64,000 bases of DNA from Prostheceraeus crozeri (GCA_907163375.1 CAJQUW010003174.1:496001-560000); one strand, 5' to 3'; shown: positions 7,026 through 17,161, numbered from the stretch's first letter. The notes: generated by a model from the sequence alone, not told the origin. Program-made: numbers and translations.

Positions 7026-8303
7026 ATGGAGTGTAAAACTTCCGGTTTTTGTTTGTTCGATCAACAAGCCATACAGACAGATATTCTTAGTTCAAGTATT
7101 GTAGATTATCATCCTCGAACAGCTGAGAATGCTGGCCCCATTGAATTTGTTATTCCTGGTGGTAGTGATGACTACATAGATTTGAGTTATGCGATGCTTG
7201 ATTTGAGGTTTAGAATTCAGCAAGCAGATGGAACTGCTATTGACGATGCACATAAAGTTGGACTGAACAATTTACCATTGACTACATTACTTCGCGATGT
7301 TTCTCTAACGATTGGAGAGCAGCAGGTGGAAGGTGGTCAAAGCGATTATCCCTATAAATCATATTTCAATCATGTATCACAGTTTCATCCAGCAGCACAA
7401 AAAAGTCATATGGAAGCCATGGGATGGTACAGAGATGAAGCAGGAAAATTTGATGTTGAAACAAACAGTGGCTTTGTAAAGCGATCTGCTATGATTAAAG
7501 ATAGTAGAGTATGTCAGCTATATGGTCCGCTGAATTTAGACTTCTTTAGACAGTCAAAGTTTTTACTCTGTAATACCAGCATGCGACTCAAGCTGACATT
7601 GAATAAGCCTGAATTTGCGCTGAATGCATTTGCTAAAGTTGACAATTTTAGAATTCATGTGGAAGATATTGCACTTTACATTCGTCGAGTAGTACCGAAT
7701 CCAAGTGTCATTAGAGGGCATGCTGAAGGTCTTAACCGCCAAAATGCCATTTACCCCGTTCAGCATACAAAGCTTCTCACCTTTACAATTCCGAAAGATC
7801 AAAAGAGTTTCATGAAAGATGGCCTCTTTCCATCGGAAGCACCGAAGCTCCTCATGGTGGCAATGGTTGAAAATGATGCATTTAATGGTAATATAAAGAA
7901 GAATCCTTTCAATTTTAAACACAATCAGTTAAGTGAAATTGCTTTACGTGTAAATGGTGTGAGTCATCCTGGTCCACCCTACAAACCAGATTTTGCTTCG
8001 GATCAATTTATGCGCAGTTATGTTGATTTTATGGATGTCTTTGGCTTTTACAATACGGATGACACCAACGGACTGACTATGAAAGAGTTTAAGAGTGGAT
8101 ATACTATTTATGCATTTGATTTGACTGCTGACAGCGATATTAGTGCACCCTATCGTCAAGCGAACGTGCCTCATAATATTCGTTTGGATTTGACGTTCAA
8201 AAGAACACTACCTGAGACGATCAATGTATTAATTTATGCAGTCTTCGATTCAAATATTGAAATTACAAAGTATCGTGACGTGATTCTTCAGTATAATCGT
8301 TAA
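7026..8303 (+). CDS. Capsid protein, F54H12.2-like family (probable major capsid)
   Basis: 425 residues, intact. The opening (TSGFCLFDQQ...) and blocks such as GPIEFVIPGGSDDYIDL, DYPYKSYF and NDAFNG..KNPFNFKH mark the F54H12.2-like family found in Polinton copies of many invertebrates. Length and predicted beta-rich composition suit a double-jelly-roll shell protein, and the gene lies directly in front of the protease, as hexon does in adenovirus, so I call it probable major capsid protein; a minor capsid role is the alternative. Its stop overlaps the protease start by one base (TAATG). Confidence 0.8.
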   Translation: MECKTSGFCLFDQQAIQTDILSSSIVDYHPRTAENAGPIEFVIPGGSDDYIDLSYAMLDLRFRIQQADGTAIDDAHKVGLNNLPLTTLLRDVSLTIGEQQVEGGQSDYPYKSYFNHVSQFHPAAQKSHMEAMGWYRDEAGKFDVETNSGFVKRSAMIKDSRVCQLYGPLNLDFFRQSKFLLCNTSMRLKLTLNKPEFALNAFAKVDNFRIHVEDIALYIRRVVPNPSVIRGHAEGLNRQNAIYPVQHTKLLTFTIPKDQKSFMKDGLFPSEAPKLLMVAMVENDAFNGNIKKNPFNFKHNQLSEIALRVNGVSHPGPPYKPDFASDQFMRSYVDFMDVFGFYNTDDTNGLTMKEFKSGYTIYAFDLTADSDISAPYRQANVPHNIRLDLTFKRTLPETINVLIYAVFDSNIEITKYRDVILQYNR

Positions 8304-8764
8304 TGAGTTGGTTGACTGCTGACGATATTAAGACTAAAGTGCAGCGTAATGCAGACGAAGCGACGTTGAAAGCTTTCGATAATGTCTATTCACTCGATAC
8401 CTTACCACCTGCAGTAAATCACTATCCCATCTTTATTGTGCTAAACACTCATTCACAGAATTTAGGCGGTGAGCATTGGAAAGCGATCTTTATTGGAGAA
8501 GACCGACGTGGTGAACTATTTGACTCTCTTGCTCAACCTCCAAATATACCAACACAGCAGTGGTTGAGAAAACATACGCGTCAATATCAGCGAAATGAAC
8601 GCATACTACAACATCCACTTTCATCAACGTGTGGTGCTTTTGTACTGTACTTCATCTTAAAACGTTTACATGTATCTCGATTTGCATCTGTTATTCAAAA
8701 CTTTTCATGTAATCCATCCTCTAATGAAAAAATGATTTGTAAGTTCTATCATGATTTGAAATAA
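8303..8764 (+). CDS. Adenain-like cysteine maturation protease
   Basis: 153 residues. Catalytic elements are visible in adenain order: H58 in GGEHWKAIF, D74 in ELFDSLA, oxyanion Gln (Q103) in ILQHPL, and C110 in STCGAFVLYF. This C5/Ulp1-fold protease cleaves capsid and core precursors during particle maturation. It starts in the stop of the capsid gene (TAATG) and ends with a TAA that is part of an AATAAA signal, so it is the last gene of that mRNA. Intact. Candidate substrates are the two basic proteins with Q-K/R-G-G. Confidence 0.9.
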   Translation: MSWLTADDIKTKVQRNADEATLKAFDNVYSLDTLPPAVNHYPIFIVLNTHSQNLGGEHWKAIFIGEDRRGELFDSLAQPPNIPTQQWLRKHTRQYQRNERILQHPLSSTCGAFVLYFILKRLHVSRFASVIQNFSCNPSSNEKMICKFYHDLK

Positions 8765-8795
8765 AAACATCATGTTGGAAAAATTGTTTTTTATT
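8760..8795. terminator. Back-to-back poly(A) signals between convergent genes
   Basis: AATAAA on the plus strand at 8760-8765 includes the protease stop codon; AATAAA on the minus strand at 8795-8790 includes the stop of the TBP/PC4-like gene. Only 24 bases separate the two signals. Confidence 0.65.
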
Positions 8796-9657
8796 TTACA
8801 ATCCGCTGGGTACGTACATACTCAATGAGATAGTCTAGGATCATATTTGCTTGTACATGAGATTTTAGTCCAGTAATGATCACTTTACTATTATGAAAGA
8901 TTGCCACATGCACAGGTAACCAACAACTAATGAGAGCTGCAGGAAAAAGTTCGGGTTCATAACACAAACTGTAACTGCTGGTACGAATCTTCAAAAATGA
9001 TAGACTGTCACTCAATTGAGTAGAGATCACCATATTGTCCACAGTCAGATTCGACATCACACACCTCTCCCTCTTCCATATCCGACGTAGTAGTCTTTGT
9101 AGCTCTAAGCGCATTGACTGCGCCGATGAATGAGAAAGGGCGCCGAGAATCTGTACAGTCCCATTTGGAAGAGTTGAAGATTCCGTGAATTGTTCATCTT
9201 CACCACTAACATTTGAGGACGGCCCGGGTAATACTTGCTGTTTGGAAGCTGTTGGTGTAATGTTGTGAGATCGATTTTGGTGTAGAGTCTGAAGCGACGG
9301 AGAATGTTGACGATGGTGTAGCGATGGCGCTTCATGATGAAAGAATGAGTAAATTGAGCGATGTACCTTCCTTTTATACTTTTCCCAACTACCTTGATGA
9401 AATGTGAAGTTAGTATGAAGTTGGGAATGATAGAGTTGAATTCGCCGATTGTTGACGCGCAGCCAGATGCGATTTCCAATACGTGAATGTCTTTTCATAT
9501 AGAAGTATTTCAAGTCCTTCATGATATGATGTAGAGATTGAAAATGACGATAAGATAAAGCAAACTCTCTTCTCACATTTCCAGTTGAATCTTTGAAATA
9601 GACGTTTCGATCATGATCCGTTTCAATACGTTGTAGGGAATCTAATTTCCAACTCAT
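8791..9657 (-). CDS. PC4-like plus TBP-like fusion protein
   Basis: 288 residues. Residues ~5-105 contain two PC4 (transcriptional coactivator p15)-like units, each with a short beta region ending in a basic/aromatic block and a helix (..ALSYRHFQSLHHIM.. and ..FTFHQGSWEKYKRKVH..). Residues ~109-160 are a Ser/His/Pro-rich linker. Residues ~162-193 match the end of the first TATA-binding-protein repeat (NGTVQILGA, then a helix), and ~200-288 match the second repeat, with YEPELFPAALI at 233-243 and SKVIITGLKS at 257-266. The two phenylalanines that kink DNA in TBP repeat 2 have counterparts F238 and F254. The N-terminal half of TBP repeat 1 is missing. Likely role: element-encoded promoter recognition factor in the nucleus. 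It lies behind an ATGCAAAT motif, 22 bases downstream of a PC4-like paralogue. Confidence 0.75.
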   Translation of the reverse strand: MSWKLDSLQRIETDHDRNVYFKDSTGNVRREFALSYRHFQSLHHIMKDLKYFYMKRHSRIGNRIWLRVNNRRIQLYHSQLHTNFTFHQGSWEKYKRKVHRSIYSFFHHEAPSLHHRQHSPSLQTLHQNRSHNITPTASKQQVLPGPSSNVSGEDEQFTESSTLPNGTVQILGALSHSSAQSMRLELQRLLRRIWKRERCVMSNLTVDNMVISTQLSDSLSFLKIRTSSYSLCYEPELFPAALISCWLPVHVAIFHNSKVIITGLKSHVQANMILDYLIEYVRTQRIVK

Positions 9658-9679
9658 GATGTGTGGTAGTCATGTCTGA

Positions 9680-10036
9680 TTAAGATTTGCATAGTAGGGC
9701 GATGAACTCACGACGAATAAATGTCATGATGGAGCGATGTATGTATCTTCTATACTTCTCCCAATTGTATTTGCGAAATGAGAAACAGTTTGCGGAATGA
9801 GAATGGTAGATTTGAATTTCATTTCTGTAATGTTGAAGCCAAACTTGATCACCCAAGGAGATGAATCTTAATGTTTCAAAATATTCCAAATCCCTCATGA
9901 TATCATTGAGGTTGACAAATTGTCGCCATGTTAATGTAATTCCTCTTGATGTATGACCATGAGAATTTTTGAAATGTACGTTTCCATCACGATCAACTCT
10001 GATATATTGTAGAGAGTCCAAAATCCAAGTCTTCAT
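9680..10036 (-). CDS. PC4-like protein, paralogue of the N-terminus of its neighbour
   Basis: 118 residues from the ATG at 10036; a longer start would need TTG. It aligns along its whole length with residues 1-105 of the TBP-fusion gene downstream (LDSLQ, GNVHFK versus RNVYFK, WEKYRRYIHRSI versus WEKYKRKVHRSI), so one arose from the other by tandem duplication. Two PC4-like units are suggested by the repeated pattern of beta hairpin, R-G-I-T-L or F-x-F, and a helix. PC4 proteins bind single-stranded and melted promoter DNA, dimerise and assist RNA polymerase II. It is divergent from the gene at 10072, with only 35 bases between start codons. Confidence 0.6.
   Translation of the reverse strand: MKTWILDSLQYIRVDRDGNVHFKNSHGHTSRGITLTWRQFVNLNDIMRDLEYFETLRFISLGDQVWLQHYRNEIQIYHSHSANCFSFRKYNWEKYRRYIHRSIMTFIRREFIALLCKS
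9685..9692 (-). promoter_or_regulatory. ATGCAAAT motif upstream of the TBP/PC4-like gene
   Basis: Minus-strand ATGCAAAT, 35 bases before the ATG at 9657. It lies within the 3' end of the PC4-like gene. Confidence 0.5.
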
Positions 10037-10042
10037 GATGTT

Positions 10043-10050
10043 ATGCAAAG
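10043..10050 (+). promoter_or_regulatory. ATGCAAAG motif and TA-rich box in a divergent promoter
   Basis: ATGCAAAG 29 bases before the ATG at 10072, with ATATAAAA at 10064-10071 touching the start codon. The 35-base gap to the divergent PC4-like gene must also hold that gene's promoter. Confidence 0.45.
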
Positions 10051-10071
10051 TTGCAGATTAGCAATATAAAA

Positions 10072-11461
10072 ATGTCGTTTTATCATATTTTGCTTAGCAA
10101 TGCGGCTACAAAGAGATTTACTAGTAATCGAGCCGCACTCTTTTCTACTCCCATTGATCATGCACAACAGCTAAATGGGAAGTGGGTGTCACTCAACTTG
10201 TTTATAGCAACTGTGTCTATACTTTTGATCATGAGGTGATGACTATTAATATGAGGCGTACAGCTGCTTATCAATGTGAAAAGGGGTGCCGAGTATACAT
10301 TCCACAGTGGCCAAAGAAAGATCTCTTATCATGTAAAAAGTTTATATATGATTTCTTGAATAAAGCGTGTAAACATATTGTCCAATTTACTCCGCACAAT
10401 GATGATTATAATTATGTACATCATGTAGTTGAGAAAGATTGGATTGTTGGTTTAAGTCCAAGTTTAAGAAATGATTTAGGCTACCTCGCTAGCGCCTTAA
10501 CAAGCTATGATAATTTTAACGTTAATTACCACATAAGTGGTCATAAACAGTTAATATATCGAGAGGAAGCTTATTATGTAGATCTTATTCCAAGAAATGA
10601 GAAGACGTTGGTGAAGAAGATTGTGATTAAGCCAAGAAAGACAAACATGACTCCTGAAACATTATTGAAGAAATTTAATTATCTCCTTCGAGTTGATGGT
10701 AAACAAGTGGCAACATTGACTTATATTAAATCATCTAATCATATTGCAATAAGCAAATTAAATGATGATGATCTAGTATTAGTTTGTTCAAAAGATTTTC
10801 ATCAGTTCTTACGACATCGTTCTGCAGCTGTTCATGGAAAATCTGATATGCAACATTTACCATGTGAAAGGTCAAATCAATTTGATACAGAATGGGCCGT
10901 ATCTTTATACAGAAAGTGTGTAGAGCCTTTTGGTGGTTTCTTACATGAAACAAGAGTGTTGATGCCTCGCATTATTACTTCGGTTAAATTGGTTGTAGAT
11001 TATTTAAATGAAGTGATTAATGAGCAACATATTTCATTTTCTGAAAAAGAAGGTACTTTGTCTCTCACTATAAATGGAAAAGGTATTGAACTAATTATGG
11101 ATAAAACTCTAATGGACATTTTGGTTTTGATCAAAATATCTTTAAAAGTGGTACTGTAACCAAAGCTAGCGCAGACATGTCGCTATCGCGTCGTATTAAC
11201 TATTTTCAGATATATTCCAATATTGGTGAAGATGTACGTGTGGGAGATGTTGAAGCTCCATTGCTAGCAATGATACCATACCAGCCAAAAAGCTGCAGTA
11301 TTTTATCTGAGCATACTTTCAAGAAAGTGCATTATACAAAGCTGAAATCAAACTACATCCCACAAATTGATATTGCCATTTATGATGATGCTGGTGCGTT
11401 GATTCCTTTTCATAAAGATGCTGTGACAAGTATTACACTCCATTTCCGAATGAAGAGTTAA
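10072..11461 (+). pseudogene. Polinton conserved protein A (capsid-associated?), two frame breaks
   Basis: About 460 residues over three frames. The first ~35 codons (10072-10178) carry the SFYHILLSNA start typical of a widespread Polinton protein family; the frame changes near 10175-10185, runs open to about 11118, then changes again to the frame ending at 11461. The C-terminus (IYDDAGALIPF..SITLHFR) is the hallmark end of this family. Paralogue of the next gene. Function is not established to my knowledge; a structural or attachment role is plausible from its conservation and place next to particle genes. Most of the gene is open, so decay is recent or the breaks are sequence errors. Confidence 0.65.
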
Positions 11462-11468
11462 TGCAAAA
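11461..11468 (+). promoter_or_regulatory. ATGCAAAA motif upstream of protein B
   Basis: ATGCAAAA directly after the stop codon of protein A, 40 bases before the ATG at 11501. Supports 11501 rather than the earlier in-frame ATG at 11471 as the start. Confidence 0.45.
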
Positions 11469-11500
11469 GTATGCTAATATATTTTTCCAATGTGAATAAT

Positions 11501-13014
11501 ATGGAAAGTGAAAATAAGGACTCGTTTCTAATCTACTTGCCCAGTAATGCTTCTATGAATAAATTTCCCAAAAATAAACCATCAGACTATCGAGTAGAAT
11601 TAAATCGGCCACTGCATTTAGAAGGTGAATGGGAGGTTGGCGTTTCTAGTATTTGCTATGATAGCAATATTCAGAATGTGAATGATTTGGAAGAAATGAT
11701 ATTGACTCCTCGCACCCATGATGGAATAACGATGAATAATGCATTTCAGTTCCCATACAATTTAACATCAGATGGAAAGTGGAACTATGAATGGATTCAG
11801 ATAAAATCAGATTCTTATGGTCCATTTGGAGAAAATTATTAAGGCATTCAACAGTGGTAATACTTCCATCATGAAGAATAAAAATCAGAAAGCTTATGAG
11901 TTTACTATCTATCATTGGAGTGGGAGACAGTTCCTCCGCTTTCATTCTTTTACTAAAGGTCTTACGCTGAGGTTGGATAGTGAATTCTATCCACATCTTG
12001 GTTTTGGTCATGGACTACATCTAACGTCAATTGCTACTGCAAATGTTAAAAAAGTTTATTCAAATCGAATCAACAAATTTCATATAGATTTAAAATATTT
12101 GATGAAGATGTTGTAGAATGCGAAGAACGCATCATTTTGAAAAAGCGTGGTGTTCAACCTTTATCACTTATTGAGTTAGTAAAACGATGGAATGAGACTG
12201 TGGGTAAGAAGTATGGAGAGAAAATTATGGCGGACAAAAATAAGTTGGTTATTCAGAAATATAATGACAAACTTACAGTTTATTTCTCTCCAACCTTGCG
12301 TCATTTTGTAAGACATTATACGCCTATTATTGGAAGCGGTGTGGTGTATGGTTCTCATGAATATCACACTAAAGCTGATTCAGTTAATGATGAATGGTGG
12401 TGGACATCTATGGCGATCGCATCAAGAAAATTTACCAGTCTTATGAAGAATCTAAAGTTGCTATCAATATAATGCCGCGTCTATATCATACAGTTGAAAG
12501 CTTCATTCATGTAGTAAATCCTTATATACAACAGAAGTTGAAGCATGTGATGAAAAGTAAATATGATGTAAAGACACACCACATTTCGTTTTCAATTGAA
12601 AATCAACGCGTTGTTCTGAAACTGGGTGATGACATTCAATGTCAATTGAGTAAAAATTTGAAAAAACTCTTTGGCTTTTCAATGCTACAAACTGTGTTTG
12701 CTGCTGCGCATACGATTGGTATAGAAACACCAATGACACTTGATAAACATGAACAGCACCTTTACATTCAAAGTGATTTGATTTTACCTATTTCTGTTGG
12801 CGAGAAAAAAGAATACATTTTACGTGATTTCATTCATGATAAAGACGCTTCATATGGAATAGTCGAGAAGATGTTTGAATCTATTTTCTATCATCCCGTC
12901 GTCAAACAAACTATACCCTCTATTGCTATCAAAATTACCAATGGTTTACAAGAGTGCATCCATGTGAAAGATACTAAATCCCTCGTAACTTTAGTGTTTC
13001 GGAAAACAAAGTGA
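11501..13014 (+). pseudogene. Polinton conserved protein B, paralogue of A, several frame breaks
   Basis: About 500 residues spread over four frames: 11501-~11835, ~11836-~12112, ~12113-~12400 and ~12400-13014. N-terminus (SFLIYLPSNAS, then GEWEVGV) and C-terminus (SLVTLVFRK) match the same family as the gene at 10072-11461. Shared internal landmarks with A are a MPR.. segment, an HISFS stretch and a GF motif about 110 residues before the end. The two probably arose by tandem duplication and may form a hetero-oligomer; this is inference. AATAAA follows at 13038. Confidence 0.62.
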
Positions 13015-13029
13015 AGTCATTGTGATATG

Positions 13030-13043
13030 TTTATTGAAATAAA
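13030..13043. terminator. Overlapping poly(A) signals of protein B and polymerase genes
   Basis: Minus-strand AATAAA at 13035-13030 for the polymerase gene and plus-strand AATAAA at 13038-13043 for protein B, two bases apart, in the short convergent gap. Confidence 0.55.
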
Positions 13044-13192
13044 AATATGTATATGAAAAAGTCTTTTCACAGATATAGGGGAATGGGCTGACTGTAGGCA
13101 TATATTCACAAGGAAGAAACGATCTCATGCGATACATAAAACAACCATGTATATCTACAAAAAGCAACATCAAAATACTGAGTTAAAGTTGA

Positions 13193-16100
13193 TTATGTCA
13201 ATACATCTCCTGAATGTGGTAGCGTGAGTTTTATTCTTTTGGGTGGAGGTATGTTTGTGTCAGGATGTCCATGTGGAAGAGATGTGTTATGTCCTATCCA
13301 ACACCTCTTATCCTCCCATGCTGAAAGTGCTCGTTTCTTGAACGTGTACGTTTTCACAGTATGAACTTGAGATTTTAAGATTGTCATATTGACAAACGTT
13401 ATAGTTTTATTTTTATAGGCCTTCTTATAGGACCGATGTTTCATTTTATGAACAATGGATTTTGATATACCTTTAGCACGCTTAATACTATCTGCACATT
13501 CTTTTAGTTTCATGGAATACATTTTAGGACGGAGGAGAATCATTTCATCTATTTCCTTTCCTGCTGTTTCATCCTTAAAACAACCAAGTTTGGCTTTATT
13601 CTGTATGGAATAGAGTGGATGAGTGGGATTGTAGTTAGATGTGTCGAAATATTTTCTAATGACTTGCCTACTTCATTAAAATTTAAATCTTTTTGAGTGG
13701 TAATTCCTAAAAAGAAACTATCTGTATCACCACCCAGCAAGCGAACCTCTTTTACGAGAGGGCATGGTTTTAATATTTTGTAGAAGAGTTGATACATTTC
13801 AAGCTTGGAATAATCTAAAACGGCTTGCCCAATATAGATGGGTTTGCACAACTCAACTTCTGATTTAATCATTTTAACACCTACAAGATCCTCATCGATG
13901 ATGTCTCTATCAATGAAAAGAGGTGATGAGGTCAATTTGTGATATTTTTGTTCATCAACGACTAGTTTGTAATTCATACGTTTTCTAACATCCTCCATGG
14001 TCTTTCCGAATAGACTATTATTCTTATATTTATAAAAATCCTTTTCAAAATTATTTTGGGCGAGTGCACGTTTTTGACTGTTACTATCTATGTAGGGTTT
14101 GAGGAAGGCTTTCTGTCTAAATTTGATAATGCGGTGAACTGACTTTAGAAGCATGCCCATTTCTAAATAGAATTTTAATATGCAGAAGTGTACGAGATAA
14201 TTGTTCTTATCATATTGGTGAGTAAAAGTTTGCGGCATGGTTTGTACCTTGGCTGTCCACACTCTGTTAAGTTATTATGAAATTGTGACATGAATGGTGA
14301 AAACATATCTTCAGTCACTTCGCCAGATTCAGGTGCGAGTGGGAAATCAGCAGTTTATTTTTAATGCTATTTGGATAAATCAAATCCACTTCAAAATAAT
14401 ATCCCCAATCACCTTCATCTGGAATCTTCAGTATGTTTGAAGGGTTGGAGTAATACTCAAGCTCATCTTGATTTAACCAACTAAACTCGGAATGAGGTAG
14501 TGGTTTAGACAGTGAACTGCCATATAAATTATTTTGGTCATAGTACTTTAGGTGGATATGATCATCACCTACTGTTTCAGATTTTATATGATGTTTATTT
14601 ACAAATGTGAGACCACCGCGTATTCCGCGCTCAAATATATTATACATCTCCCGGTCTTGTAAGAGATGAATGGTCTCACCAGTCATTTTAAAGGCTGATT
14701 TAAAGGACATGGCTGGTAGACTGACAAAGTGGATAGGATCTAATTTGTCTTCTTCTAATGCCACTCGTCGAAATTCCTGAAAGACATCAGCCAGCAAAAT
14801 GACATCTAATTCTAAGTAAGCGATCATATAATCGCCAAACGTTTTACAATTAAATTTTAACCATGCCTCTTGAGCATGTCATCATAGTCCTCTACTGGAC
14901 AATCTTCACCCGTCAAATCGTTTTTTGAATTTGTCAATGGAAGGAAGGGTTGTTTCATTTAGTTTAGACATTGAGCTAAAATACGCATAAGAAAGACTCC
15001 TTTGCGAGTGATTATTTCATCCGTTAAGTTTGGATAGTGTTTCTTCAAAGTTTGACTATGGGAAGAAACTTGAGATTACGAACGAGAGAAGCTAGTGACG
15101 CTGACATGAATTGAAATGAATCTAAAAATTTTATTTCGAAGAAGACTGTCTTATTTTCTTTAGTTTTATCTACTGGTACTTTTGCTGTCATTGCCATGAA
15201 TTTTTCTCTCGTTTGTGCTATTACATTAAACTGCCACGATTTCATCTGGCTCAACCCTCCTTTTATGAGCATATGACTGTCATAGCCCTTAAAGTTATGA
15301 AAAATGACGGGTAGTACACGACGTCCAACCTAAGTGAAAAGTTACATTTGGAGCAGAGTGCGTTTCTAAATTTACCAGTGATGTGATCATGATCACGCAC
15401 TTTCTTAATTTTATCGTCATCAAACGTTTTATGACATTTAGGACAGGATGTGCAACTTTCAAATTTTTGTTTGTCTTCATCTGACATATGTAGTGACTTA
15501 CGCTGCAATTGGAATCATATGATGTTGAAATTTAGCAGCTTTATCGAGAAATTCTAGAAATTTTGAAATGCAATCTTCACCTTGCCAAGTATGCATTTTG
15601 TTTTGTCTATTCCTAAAGTGGTCATGCCATACTTCATAGCAGGATATGGCTGCTGCTTTGTGGATGATATCATCAATGTAGCATTCTATGTCTGCGTAAA
15701 TGACACGCAGGGGACTTAATTCGTCACCATTATCCCTATGTGAAAATATTTTATCTTTGGGCATGCGTTCCATTTGTAATTTACCTCGCTTGCACCATTC
15801 ATAGTGAGTTTCAAATTTATCTTTACTCCAAAAGGAGCGGATGCAGCGGTCGCATACAAAATGTTCACCTCTTTTAGAGTGCCCCAAGTGAGTGTACAAG
15901 CGAGAGATTTTGGGAATACCACAGTAGTGCCATTCCTCGCTATCATCTTGTTTTTACTAATAAGAGTTGACTACACGTTCATAACAAGTTGAACGTGAAT
16001 TATAGCGAGCACCCTTCAACCCCTTCTCCCACACGTGAACGACAATTTTAATCTTATTATGTTTTTCGAACGTTTCTACATCTTTGATTTTCATGTTGTT

Positions 16101-17161
16101 ACTATCACAACCTTCAAAGTCTAGTTCATCCTCCCACTGTCTATAGCTATAGGTATGATTTCGATTCGCGTTGATATCATTATAGCGAAGGATGGATAGG
16201 ACTGCATATTTGAAACACTGTGATTTACAATCGACATTGATGACAGCTTTCTTATTATACAACGTTTTTGGTAGTCTAAATGTACCTCGAGCTGCATGAC
16301 TTTCTAATAGTGAAATTTTGAATATGGCTGAGTCCACGCCATCAAAAATGAGAGCGCTGTCGCGTTGATTGAATTTATCTACATTTGATTTTAAACATTG
16401 AATGTGAAAATTTAGCCAAGACTCGCAGTCTACAACTTCGGTTGCGGAAGAGGAAGGAACATGAAACTGTATTCTCTCCGTCACTTGACCCGTTTGAAAA
16501 TCTATCTTAATATATTTTAGTTTGAGGTAGATGAGGGCCTTCATTCTAAAATTGTCTAAATTGTTGAAGAGCGCTTCGATAATGTTAGAATTTTGAAGGA
16601 GCCACTCAGGAAAATCTACTATTTGAGTATTGGACTCCATGCAGTAGTCGCGTACTAAATTATTGTGTGAAACATTAATGAGGGAGATGGTAGAGGTACC
16701 GTTGGTGTAGTGATCATTTGCATGCGTGTGTTGAAGTCTGTGCGAAGATCGCTGAAAGTGACTATCAAAAGAAAGAGGGCACAAATCGCAAGGAAAGGAA
16801 TGTCATCGTCAGAATCAACTTCACCTCCGGAGATTGACGCCGCTTTGCGTTGACACACACGTTGTTTGATGTGTCGAAGGAGACTGTGCTTCCTTGTAAA
16901 CATATGTCCGCAGTCGGCACATTCCCACTCGTTGCCTTGTCGCGAGAGTCCTGAGCTGGAACTCACATCACCTGAAAGAGAAATCATTCTATCATCTCTG
17001 TTCAAGTCTCAGTGTATTGTTACAACCTACCTTGACTCAACGACTCTAAACTTTCCTCGAGAAAGGAGGGCGTTGGTGATGAAGTTGATGCCTGAAATTG
17101 AGGAAAATGCTATTAGCCACACGTTTGAGGGAGATGAGTGAAGAAATTTTCAACTTACCAT
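13193..17161 (-). pseudogene. Protein-primed DNA polymerase B, spliced 5' end, broken frame
   Basis: Replicates the element by protein priming. Predicted 5' exons on the minus strand: 17161-17159 (ATG only), 17091-17031, and 16971 onward, with GTAAG/GTAGG donors and TTTCAG acceptors; phases agree. The N-terminus has two C2H2/C2HC zinc-finger-like sites (near 16930-16860 and 16800-16730) and a third Cys/His site near 15860. Exonuclease motif I (YADIECY, ~15690), a CxxC/HDH zinc ribbon (~15460-15340), Exo III-like YLELDVILLADVF (~14820), polymerase motif A-like YYDQNNLYG (~14550), motif B NSLFGKTME (~14010) and motif C GGDTDSFF (~13730) are all present. At least eight frame changes occur, near 16795, 15955, 15505, 15310, between 15045 and 14830, 14345, 14262 and 13665. 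The copy cannot encode one continuous polymerase as it stands. Confidence 0.88.

Noticed and set aside
7563..7922. 119-codon minus-strand frame in the capsid gene
   Set aside because: Shadow of the strongly supported capsid frame.
9105..9479. 124-codon minus-strand frame
   Set aside because: Alternative frame inside the PC4-TBP-like gene, without recognisable features.
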